Shown piece after piece: positions 12,030 to 22,400 of a stretch of 64,000 nucleotides of DNA. A program made the translations under genes and the position numbers. Below the pieces are notes generated by a model, which worked only from the letters and a program-made list of their open reading frames with translations, had not been told where the DNA came from and ran no database searches. The stretch spans positions 1,245,980 to 1,309,979 of the forward strand of contig BCIH01000005.1 in the NCBI GenBank assembly GCA_002897115.2. The letters are read 5' to 3'. Position 1 is the stretch's first letter. Each line of letters begins with the position of its first letter. The DNA comes from Prototheca cutis (taxonomy: Eukaryota; Chlorophyta; Trebouxiophyceae; Chlorellales; Chlorellaceae).

Positions 12030-12449
12030 TGCCCAAAATGTCTCGTTTCAGATCACATCCTTGCAATCATATACATGATAATGGCTGTCAAGAAAGAACA
12101 CATGGCAAAAGTGGTTGATCAGCTCGTGACATGGCAGGGTTTCGGAAGGACGATCTGCGAGTGNCCAATCATCATGGCAGATCCGATCCGTTCATCCGCC
12201 AATGAATGCCATGAGGATTGTGCCTCCGGCGTCGTGTGATTTGGTNTANTGATTCTGTGAAGCATTCGATGATGCAATGCACCTGCCATTTTAACNAACA
12301 TCCTATGGCATAGGGCGAGCGCGGGGGCGCCGCGACTACTGCCGCTGCTGTTCTTCGCATCATATTGGCCACCTGTTTNAGCGCTTCTGTCATTAGAGGA
12401 TGGCGGTAANTGTATGATGCATAGCATGCAAAGTATGCGNCACTCTGGA
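12030..12449. promoter_or_regulatory. Divergent promoter region, SDR-like gene / MurE homologue
   Basis: About 0.4 kb lies between two divergent genes that both appear plastid-targeted. It contains seven of a local cluster of isolated undetermined bases. No specific element was recognised. Confidence 0.4.
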
Positions 12450-15400
12450 ATGACGGCGTCGCACCGGGGGTCGACAGGGGCGCCGGGCCAGGTTCATAGG
12501 ACCGCCACCCGCGCCGTCCACCCCGCCGCCTGCTTTCGGGCTGCCAGAGCAGGCAGACCGCCGCGGCTCTCCATCNCAAGAACTGGNGACTNTCGCAATG
12601 GCGGACCGCGGTTCCAAAGACGAGAGTTTGTGGCGGTGAAAGCCATTTCTATGGAGCCAGGCAGNGACGACGATGATGGTGGGTTGGTATCTTGTTTGTT
12701 TGCTGAGCTGGCTTTTTTGGCTGCATTGCAACTCCGCGCTGCATGCGGGCGGCATGGAATGAGGGATTTGCAGGCCTGCCTAACGATCCTGGGCGTCCCA
12801 CTCCCACAGACGAGCTGGGGGGCGGCCCAGGGCGCCGAGGGGACGATGCCGGGGAGGATGGCCGCGACTTCAGAAACAAGAAGGCCGCCAGGCCGGCGGA
12901 CATGCTCAAGGATCTGGATGACGTAATTGCCCAAGCGATGAAGAGTGGGAGTGAGAGCGAGGAGGAACCAGGCAAGAAATGATGTGTGGGTGTAAGCCAG
13001 GGATCGGTGGGTCGTGACTGGGGAGATTGTTGGCAGGTGCTGAGGTCTCAAGGGACAGCTGTATGTGTGCTGTCTGAAGTTGCCTTGCGACTTGCAAGGG
13101 CACATTGGGTGTAGAACTGCCCGTTCTCTCGAAACCGCTGTTCCTTGCAGAAGAGCGCTCCACGCGTGCCCGCGCCGGCATCCAAGACCGCGAAACGGCG
13201 GCCGCCGGGCCTGGCGAAGAGGACGAGGTGCCAGAGTATCCCGAGCCCCCGCAGCGCAGCTGGCGCCTCGCGGATCTTTTGGAAGCTGCAGGCCTGGAAC
13301 TCGTTGGTGAATTCCCTGGCGATGGCCATTATTCAAACAATGGGATATCAGCAGTTATAGCCACTGGGCCTGCCTGTCCCGACCTGACCGTCCACGGCCT
13401 GATCACCTGCAACTCGCCCCGCGGCCTGCCCCAGTCGCTCTACATCTGCACCCCAGCCACGGACGGCGAAACGGATGGACACGATTTCACTGATCAGGCG
13501 GCCGAGGTTGGGGCCATTGCTGTGTTAGCAGAGCAGGGCCGGGAAGTCCCGCCCTGCAACATTCCCGTCCTCCGCTGCGTTGGTCTCCAGCAGGCGGTTG
13601 GCCGGCTGGCTGCTACGTTCTATGGTGGGTTTCGTTTCTTTTTTTTCTTTTTTTCTTTCCTTTTTGGGGGGGGGGGGGCGCGCCTGGGCCTGGGCCTGGG
13701 CCTGCATGTTTCTGTGAGGGAGAGCATGGGAGAAGAAACTCGTGATGATATCTGGGCCCAACAGCTGCATGCCAGCTGTCCACCACGCACCTCATCCCGA
13801 TGGCACGCAACAACACAGGCTTCCCTGCTCGCGACATGACGGTGGTGGGTGTCCTGGGATCCCACGGCAAGACCACTACGTCGTGGCTGCTCCGGGGCAT
13901 CATCGAAGAGACTGGGGCGCTGACGGGACTGTCTGGTGAGCCTGGAGAGAAGGGGCAGGGGCTCCCCCCACAAGCTGCAAAGAATGTAATAGACTGAAAA
14001 CACTTCACTCCCAACAACCGATCATCCAGGAACCATTGAGTACGCGCTTGCTGACACTCGGCTTGATGAGCAGGGCAACATTTGGGAGCCCGAGGAGGAA
14101 GATCCTTCTGCCGAAGTCGAGAGCACCTCCCCATTCCACCTCATGCCCTACCAGGGGCGATACGGGTGAGCGACCGGGTTATCCCCTTGTGTGTTTGTCG
14201 TGAGCAGGGGCTGTGAAAGAGGGAGGATGCCATGGGAGTGGCAGATGCTTAAAAGAACAAGTCACCCCTTCATGCCAAGTTGTTCCAGCAATCCCCTGCT
14301 TGTCCCCCAATGCACGGCCTGCAGGCAGCGGGAGACGACACCAGATCCGCTCCACCTTCAAATGCTTCTGGCCGGCATGCGGGACAGAGGCGCGACACAT
14401 GCGATCGTCGAGCTCTCGCTCGCTGCATTGATCAGGGACAGGTACAGGCTTGGGAGGACCGGAAACGTTGACGCCCTGCTTATCTGGACTGGCAGGGCAA
14501 GCTTAGCCCAGATGTGCTGGGTGGCAGTGCTTGTCGACTGGCAAGACTCCCCTGACCATCATCAAATGTCATACATGCACACACTCACGCTCGCCTGCGC
14601 CATTCCACAACTCACCAGGCTCGTGCGGGATTTGGATGCCGACATCCTCGTCTTCACCTGCTTCCTGGAAGACGATCTCCCTGCGGGGCTGGACCCTTCA
14701 CGCTGCCGTGACGCCGTGCTGCAAGCCTTTGCTGACTTGAGTCCCCAGGCCACTGCCATCGTCAACCTGCATGGTGTGTTAGGGTTTTCCCTTTTCTGTT
14801 TATTTTTTGGTTTGATTGGGGCTTTACCAGACTGCTTTCCCTAGCATTCCTCAGCTTAAAACTCAGTCACAACAAGAAAAACAAAAACAAAAAAAAGCTG
14901 CCACTGTCCTACTGCGCCAGACAACTTTGGGGCAGTGCTCGCAGAGGTGCTGAAGCCGCGAATCAAAGGCATGCCTCCTGCTGCTGCTCCGGATGCCGCG
15001 AAAGAAGGCGCGGTGGCAAAGGAGGAGGCGGACGAGGGAGACAGCTCGGCAGATGATGGCACCCCAGCCCCTGGAACTCCCGCCACACCACCTGGTCAGC
15101 CGACGCTGTTGACGTTTGGCACGCAGCTTCCGAGCAGGAGCAGCGCGCTGCCCCGGCCGCTGCCAGACGTGTTTGCCGAACGGGCAAAGTGGTCGATCTG
15201 GGAGAGCGAGGTCGTGCTCAACGCCCCTCAGGGCCGACTCCAGCTCATCCTGCCCCTGCTCAGCAGCGTCAACTTGGGCAACATGACTGCTGCGGCCAGC
15301 GTGGGCGTCGTGCTGGGCACGCCACTGGCCGATATCGTGGCGGGCATGAGCGCGGTGGACGTCATCCCCGGGCGGGGGGAGGTGCTGGATGAGGGCCAAG

Positions 15401-16735
15401 GGTTTTCCGTGGCCGTGGATGCCGCACGGTCGCCGGCCGCCGTGCGCCGGTTGCTGAGCTCGCTTCAGCACGTGGGTGCCAAGCGGGTGCTGGTCGTCGC
15501 GGGGGCGCGGGGGGACTCGACACGCGAGCAGCGAGCCGCACTGGGAGCGGCGCTGCACGATGGCGCGGACATGCTGTTCCTCACAAACGACAGCCCAGGC
15601 GCCGACTGGCCCGACCGCATCGTCGCCGATACGGTGGCCGGGTTTCCCCGGGAAATCAGGGACCGCAACCCCGGCGTGCCGTTCCCCTGGCTCCAGGACA
15701 AGCACCGTACGCCGCAGTGGTACCAAAAGTATCTGATACAGTACCAAGCTGAGATTGGGCGCTACATCATCGAGGACCGCTTTTCCGGTGCACACGATTG
15801 TTGTCGCCTGGTTGTTCAGAGTGCATTCTTGTCCCGCTGGAAGGCACAGTGTTGGCTTGAGAATGGGGGTGCAACCACCTGCTTCTGGCCCGGGCCATTT
15901 CATTGCCGAATGCTCACATCCCCCTCCCCCTCCCTACCCCAATAATAACAATGAACAGCTATTCGTGTGGCAATCGGCACTGCCCGGCCGCGGGACTTGG
16001 TGGTCGTTCTGGGCCGGGGGCATGAGGACTGCCAGGAAATCTGGAATGGCCGGGAACTGGGAGCGACGATGCAGGTGCGTCGCCGGTTGTCATGGGTCCG
16101 CTGCCGCCCATTTCAGGCTTTTGGTGCGATACGTTGCTTGAATTAGCATCTCATATGGTAGGGCAGTCCCCCCTCCCCACCCAAAACAAAAACAACGGTC
16201 AAGTACAAAAAAAATTGCCAACCCTCGTAGGGATGGTTTGACGACAGGCTGGAGTGCCGGGCGGCGCTAGCCAAGCTGCCCAAACTTAACCGGATCAAGG
16301 ACCTGGACCGCACGGTCCTGCCCTGGACCAGGCACGCCTGCTTGGAATCGTTTGGGTGTCATGGAGGAGTTTATGGCGACGCCTGTCGGGGCGGCAGTTC
16401 TTTCGCGATTCTTGGAATGGCCACACGAATTGCAGACGCTCCCCTCCCAACGCGAGTCGCAGCTGGGCGTGCATACCGGCCGCCTCTTCTGATGCACATG
16501 ATGCACAGTGGCGCTGTAGTGCACACCCAACCTGCCCTTGTTTCCATGCCCTTCCAGGTACATGGAGGACCGGGAGGGTATGGCTCCGATGGTGGCATAC
16601 GATGCCATCATGAGGCATATCAAGGAGCAGGGCATCAAGATCAAGCACGTGTTTGGACCAACGCCCGAGCTGGCGCAAAAGGCCGAAGAGCAGGAGGCCG
16701 CACAGGCGAACAGTGGGCAACCGAAGGGCTCCTGA
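12450..16735 (+). CDS. murE: Plastid-type MurE homologue (Mur ligase family), 11 exons
   Basis: Exons: 12450-12678, 12810-12971, 13151-13624, 13765-13935, 14030-14165, 14325-14441, 14619-14773, 14921-15787, 15959-16074, 16231-16331, 16558-16735; phase closes throughout, about 901 residues. The Arg/Ser/Ala-rich start looks like a transit peptide (Met 12414 is an alternative). An acidic segment (ADMLKDLDDVIAQAM) resembles the plant-specific N-terminal region of Arabidopsis MurE. Domains follow in MurE order: Mur-N (RLADLLEAAGL), P-loop GVLGSHGKTTTS, TTPDPLHLQMLL, and the C-terminal VVVLGRGHEDCQEIWNGRE and WFDDRLECRAAL. Bacterial MurE adds diaminopimelate to UDP-MurNAc-dipeptide; the Arabidopsis homologue instead supports plastid-encoded RNA polymerase activity. 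Several catalytic motifs are altered here, so a structural role is likelier. Introns 2 and 10 have GC donors. The last exon is a Glu/Ala-rich tail not typical of MurE. Confidence 0.9.
13669..13706. repeat. G tract followed by GGGCCT hexamer repeat in a MurE intron
   Basis: A poly-G run is followed by about four GGGCCT-type units inside intron 3. It also sits in a pyrimidine-rich to G-rich switch that may hamper sequencing. Confidence 0.7.
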
Positions 16736-16960
16736 TCTGCTGTGCTGCTGGCCGCTCCAGCAGGACCCACTCCGTCCTCCCCGTACGGAAACAGCATGGC
16801 TGAAAATTGTGACAATGCCCCGCGAAACTGAAATTCGGTATAACCAGAACTCCGGTATGCAAACATTCGTTCCCATTTCCGCAATCGAAAACATNAGAAG
16901 TCCTGCCTGGAGAGTATCCGATGATCTGAGGGAGCCCGAGCAGGTCTTTCGACGGCAGGG

Positions 16961-18461
16961 ATGGCTGAGGCCCAAGCCTCCGGCCAGCGGCAGCCGGTGC
17001 AGTGGAATGGCCCTGAAGCGGTGGAAACAGAAAAATCGGAGCTGGACATTGAGCGAGAGAAACATGCAAGGAGGTGCGCACGGGTCCTCGTCCGCGCCGT
17101 GCCCGGCCTGTCGCCCTGCATTGATGAGGGGTTGCGTGGAGTGTCTGCACCACGGCCACACTCCTGACGTGGGCATGCGCAGCCCAATCAGTGGCCGGGA
17201 CCTTGCATCGCACGCGTATCTTCTCTCCCAGCCACTGTGCACCTCCTGCCACCTCCAGGGCGGCCAAATTTGGGACGGAGTATGTGGAGCCGACAGCCCG
17301 ACGGGACCTGCGGCTGCAGAGCCGACGGGAGCGCCTCCAGCGACCTGGCTTTGCAACGGGCATCGACCTGTTCTCACCGGTGTGTAACTAGGAGGGGGAA
17401 GGGGGTGTGTCTGGCGAGAGTCAAGTTTTCCCCAGCTGACACAAGGTTTGGGGAGCGCCTCCCATGGTGTCCTTTGTCCACTCCAAAATCAGCACGCCAC
17501 ATCCCCATGCACACATCAGCAACTCCCCCACCTACAAACACACACTACCTTCCCAACCAAACAGGAGGAGATTGCCAAGTGCGAGGCTCGGGCCGCCAAG
17601 TTTGGTGCCACCGACGCCGCACTGAGCTGGGCCCCTCCCGAGGACCTTGCGAAGCGTGCGCAGCGTGCGGCTCGCTTCGGCACCGAGTTTGCCCCCGCGC
17701 AGGATGCGATGATGGACGTGGATCTGCTGGAATCGCGGCGTGAGCCATCGCTGAGTCACGCCCTGCGACCAGATGCTGTCTACGTCTATGGCGTTGACCT
17801 GCTATCCACAGCCGATGTGCTGCGTGTGTTTGGCGACTACGGGCCACGGTTTGTGGAGTGGATTAACGATTCCTCCTGCGTTGTGCTTTTTGCCGACGGA
17901 CCGGGCGCCAAGCGCGCCGTCGCCGGGTTGGGCCGGCCCCTGCCCCCAGACCCGGGGTCGGAGCTCCAGGGGTTGGACCCAGCGGACCCCTCCAACATGG
18001 AGTACATGTGGCATCAGGTTGTCATCGCTGGTGGGGCCGGCGACGAGCAGCAGCGGGGAACGGAGGCCAATGGCGCACTGCAAAACCCGCTGCTGCTGCG
18101 CATTGCGACGACGGAGGACGTGCGGGCCGAGGGCCGAGTCCAATCCCGGCGGCTCTGGCAGGACAGGGCCCACGGCAGCCGTGGCAGGGCGGCTGGGCGG
18201 CACAGGCGCCAGCGTCATGACGGGGATCAAGAAGCCATGGATGACGACGCGCAGGAAGGCGGCGATGCACGATCACGGGGACGAGGCTTGGGCGTCCGGC
18301 GGCAGGGCAAGACGAGGAAACCACGGCCAAACACCGAGGGTGCCATTTTACCGGGCCCGAATGCCCTCTTCAAACGGGCGTTGGGAGAAGTGGTTGCCAG
18401 CGCACCGGGCCAGGAAACAGAGTTGGGCACGAGGCAAGCCGTCAACTATGCTGACCTGTGA
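16961..18461 (+). CDS. NCBP3: NCBP3-like nuclear cap-binding subunit, 3 exons
   Basis: Exons 16961-17073, 17259-17379 and 17565-18461 give 376 residues with closed phases. The order matches animal NCBP3 (C17orf85): an acidic N-terminus, the TGID block (FATGIDLFSPEEIAKCEARA), two AAKFGT-type repeats, then the RRM-like core (AVYVYGVDLLSTADVLRVF, FVEWINDSSCVVLFAD) and a later LLLRIATTEDVRAEG strand. NCBP3 binds capped RNA with NCBP1 and acts in mRNA export. The C-terminal third is basic and low-complexity (Arg, Gly, His), with the NCBP3-like KRALGE near the end. The start is the first in-frame Met, only 225 bases after the MurE stop. It is shorter than the human protein (about 620 residues). Confidence 0.82.
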
Positions 18462-19086
18462 ATTTCTCGTTTCTCCAAGGATGGAACAAGCGATTGTTTC
18501 CATCAGATCGAGCGCAACCCGTGTGGGCCTTGTGAATGCCAGTGCACTAGCCCATGAGGAAGTGATTGCTTCTTGGTGCGGGCCAGCATGGTTGTGTTCT
18601 TCCTGATTTAAGGACAAACACCAGTCCCTCTCCCTGTTCGACACCTGTCCACTGACCCATTGCCCCGAGGGGTCCATGTGACAGACAGGAGAGTTTTGCC
18701 AGGCTGGATTGACAGGATGGAGATGTCACGTCAAACAGCACCACATGCAGGCCGTAAAGACGCCGGCACTCGAGGGTTCTGGGGGTGATGTGCCTCTTCT
18801 CAAAATCCTTGATGAGTGCAACAACAATTTGCCAATACAATTGCAGGCAGCATCTGCTGCGTGCAAGATGCTGCCTTGTCTTGCAACGTGTACACGAGAC
18901 AAGGTGCCTGCACGCGCAGGGTTGAATAGTAGCAATCAGGAAACTGGTCAAAGAGTGTGTGTCAGTTCTGCTTTGTTGGAGAGCTGCGAGTGGGCTTCAT
19001 CTCCGTGGCTCAGTCTCGCACAGGTCATGCAATTGACTTGCACGCTGTGAAGTCACCAACAGGACCAGGCCAGCCCAGCCCCGAGC
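18462..19086. other. Convergent 3' intergenic region, no gene seen
   Basis: It lies between the 3' ends of the NCBP3-like and sorting-nexin genes. No convincing coding, RNA or repeat element. Confidence 0.45.
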
Positions 19087-19349
19087 TCAGGGTTGGGCAC
19101 TGCCGTGTTTGATGTTGGTGAANAGGCTCTTGAGCTCGGGCATGAGGTGGACCACCAGGATTTCCAGAGCGCCATAGGCCAGCTGCAACAGCATCGTTTC
19201 GCTCTGTAAAATCTCCAGCAAGTCCTTGATACCACTGCAGGGTGTGGGTCGGTTGGGGGTGAGGGATGGGCGGCTGGGTGGACCAACCGCAAGCATGCAG
19301 GGTGTGACAGCAGAGAACCAACCTAACAACAAGACGCATGCCCCCCCCT

Positions 19350-19408
<59 letters not shown>

Positions 19409-22400
19409 CACCGAGAAAACAAATAAGAATCCAAATAAAATAGCCGCCTGTCCACGCACGTGATGTACGCAGTCTTGCCTACCAGGCCCAGAAGGGCGGC
19501 TGGGGCCTTGGTGAGCAGCAGCTTCTCCACCGCTTCCCGCACCTCCTCCGCATCCAGCGGCTTGGGCCAGGGGTCTTCCAGGAACTGGTCTGGTCGCATG
19601 GGCTCCGGTCGGCCCCGCCCCGCAAACGGCGCAGGCGGCGGGGACAGATCGGCACCATGCACCGGCAAGCCTTGCGGAGGCAGCTGCAGAGTTGACGACG
19701 ACGTTGCATNGCTGGGGCAAGTGCTTGTTGGTGTCGCCCCCACGACTCGGGTGGCCTCCTGCATGCTCTTTCCACGTGCCTCGGCTTCGGCGGCCGAGGC
19801 GAGGTACTGCGGGGTTGCCTGGCACCAGACGCCGCCCGGCCAGAGTGCCCGCTGCAGCGCCTCGATCGCGCCTGCCAGGACGGTCTCACTCCTGAGCGCC
19901 CGCGCGCGGGCTGCCAGGTAATCGTCGATGGCCGTGCCCGCCACGACGCTGAGCACCTGCCGCCCCACCGCGTACACCTGGCGCCGAAAGAAGCCACGAG
20001 TCGCGAGCTGAAACACGCAGTCCATCACGTCGTACAACGGCGCAGACAGCCCCGCCTCGCCGTCGGTTGCGGAGACCGCAGCAGCCACGGCTGTGGGCAG
20101 CGCTTCCAGTGGCGCTGGGATTGCCGGCAGGTGGTGGAGGCCAGGCAGGGGTGGCAGGTGTGCATGCGATCCGGCGTGCGAGGACGCACGCGACGGCATA
20201 GTGGTGCTGTCTGTTTTTCCACCTGCAGCACCGTTACCCCCAGCATCAGAGGACGAGGGGGGTGGCGCCAACAGGTTGCCTGGGGCCGCGACCAGGATCC
20301 CTGCCACATGCAGGGCAGGGTTTACGCAGACAGCCGGCACCGCGGCTGCACCAGCCACGATGCTTGGCCAGTGCTTGCTGGGTGATGGGGCCCGGCCCGC
20401 GCCCAGATCAGCCTCTGAGGAGGCAGGAGAGGGCGTGGCAGACGGCGGTCTGTTGCCGCTCTTCGTCCGTTGCTCCAACCAGCTTCCCAGCTTGTTACTC
20501 CAGCCGCTCGGCGATGCCTACGTGTGTGTACAAAGAGGAGANGAGGGTGCTATCAGGGCCGGCATCACCCCGCATCCAGGCCTTTTGGGGCAGCGAGCCC
20601 CCCACGAGCGGAGCGGACATTGCCCCTGTTTCCATGATACCCCCGCCATGACAACAAACTCCATTCGCAATCACATAACAAGATAACGTGACCCAGACCC
20701 ATCTCCCGGGCATCACCTTCTCGGCGCTGGGGGCAGGGACGAGGCGTGCCCGTGGCCTGCCAAGGTGCAGACCCGACTGGACCTTTTCCTTGCTTTCCAC
20801 CAGCTTGTCCGTTGATGCCTGGGGAACATGGGGGGTTATTGTGACCTCCGCATGTTCGTTCCATGACGAGATGCAGCTGTAGCACATGCCACCACCAAAT
20901 TAGGCCACCAGCTGGTGTTTCAAAGGCAAGCGGGGATGCATGCATACTGCATACACAACACACAGCCTCGGCCACAAGCATCAGTCGCACCTCCACAGCA
21001 GATTTAGCAATGTCAGTGGCAGCGTACAGAGCGCTCTTCACCGGCACCTTGGCAATCCGAGTGAAGCTGCCCTTGCGGTCGTTGACGGCCGCCGGCTCAC
21101 TGTCGAGGAGGAGGATGGGTTATGTAATCGACATTATGTAATTGTGCATGCTTTTCTTCATGCTGCCGTTCAAATCATGCACAGCTCCACCAAAGCAGCT
21201 CCTTCCACACCTGGCCAGGCTCGTCTGCACAGGCTTGGCCGGCTTGCTGCCCGATGACAGCTCAAAAACTTCTGACCCGGGCCGCAAAAACTCCCAGACG
21301 TCGCGCCGGCCTGAGGGTGGTGCAGCAGAAGGAATGATGTGCAGTCTCATCCTGCAAATCCCATTCACCACCCCCCCCTCCACACACACACACGCACAAC
21401 TTGCATACCCTTGAGTATGTGGCTATTGAGCAGACTCTGGAGATATCTATCCAGCGTCGCTCTTCGCTCCTCCACGAAATCCACATCTTGGGAGTGCACA
21501 AACATTCGCTTGGGTGGAAGCTTCAGCCTGTGCATTGGTAACATCGGGCTGCTGAGTCCAGGAAACCGCCGTATGCAGTGTTCTTTCATAAGCATAAGAG
21601 GCCATTGGCCGCCGCAGGAGGGCTATCGCAGCCCCCTCCGGCCCCCGGCCAGAAAAGAACAGGCTTCACAGCCAGCACAAGGACATGAAACCCGCCCAGC
21701 CACCAACTGAAAAGCCGCACTTGTAGGCAGGCAGTGTCTTGAGCTGGCGGTGCAGCACTTCAAAGTTGCGGTACCGCCGCGTCACGATCCACGAGCTGGC
21801 GTCGTCGCGGACCTGGATGGTGTACATTACGTAATCCTTCCCTCCCCGGGCCACCAGCTCTGCTGAGACCACGGCTGCCGAGAGGTTTCCAACGGGCGTG
21901 GTTTTGGAGTTCGTCCTTGAGGGGGTAAGACTGCCGCCGCTGGACGGCACCGAGCCGACAAAGCTGCCCTCCACACCGGCAGTGTCGGCCGCAAGCGCGA
22001 TGAGGTGCGCCCCAGCATCCAGGCCCGGGGAATCCAGTGACTGCCAGGCGCCAACCGTGGCAGACTGGCCGGACGGGGATAGTACGTGACCGTTGGGGTA
22101 CGATGGGGCACGGGGCCCGCCGACATCCCAGGCTGCCCCGTTGTCCACATGCAGGAACAGCGGCGCAGAGCTTGACCGGTTGTGACCCAACTGCGGCTGG
22201 CTGGGTGGGAAGGACGACGGCGGGAACGGCGATGCCATAGTAGGGGCCCCATGGCCATCGCCCGTCTCTGCCAGATAGCTCGTTGACGGCAAACTCCGGC
22301 CTTCAAAGCCTCCTGTCCCACCCCCGCCCGCCGCAATCCTGCTTCTGATGCCCGCCTCCTCCATCGCCGTCGACCTACATAGCGAGCGATGTGTGGGAGT

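Noticed and set aside
13313..13380. Possible extra small intron inside MurE exon 3 (around GEFPGDGHYSNNG)
   Set aside because: The stretch is longer than the family loop, but no usable acceptor restores the frame, and it is open throughout, so it was kept as coding.
14863..15903. A 346-codon minus-strand open frame opposite the MurE homologue
   Set aside because: It is a shadow of the long MurE exon; no motif and no splice context.
19350..19406. CA repeat as possible telomeric or CRISPR-type repeat
   Set aside because: Uniform dinucleotide microsatellite inside an intron with no spacers or telomere unit.
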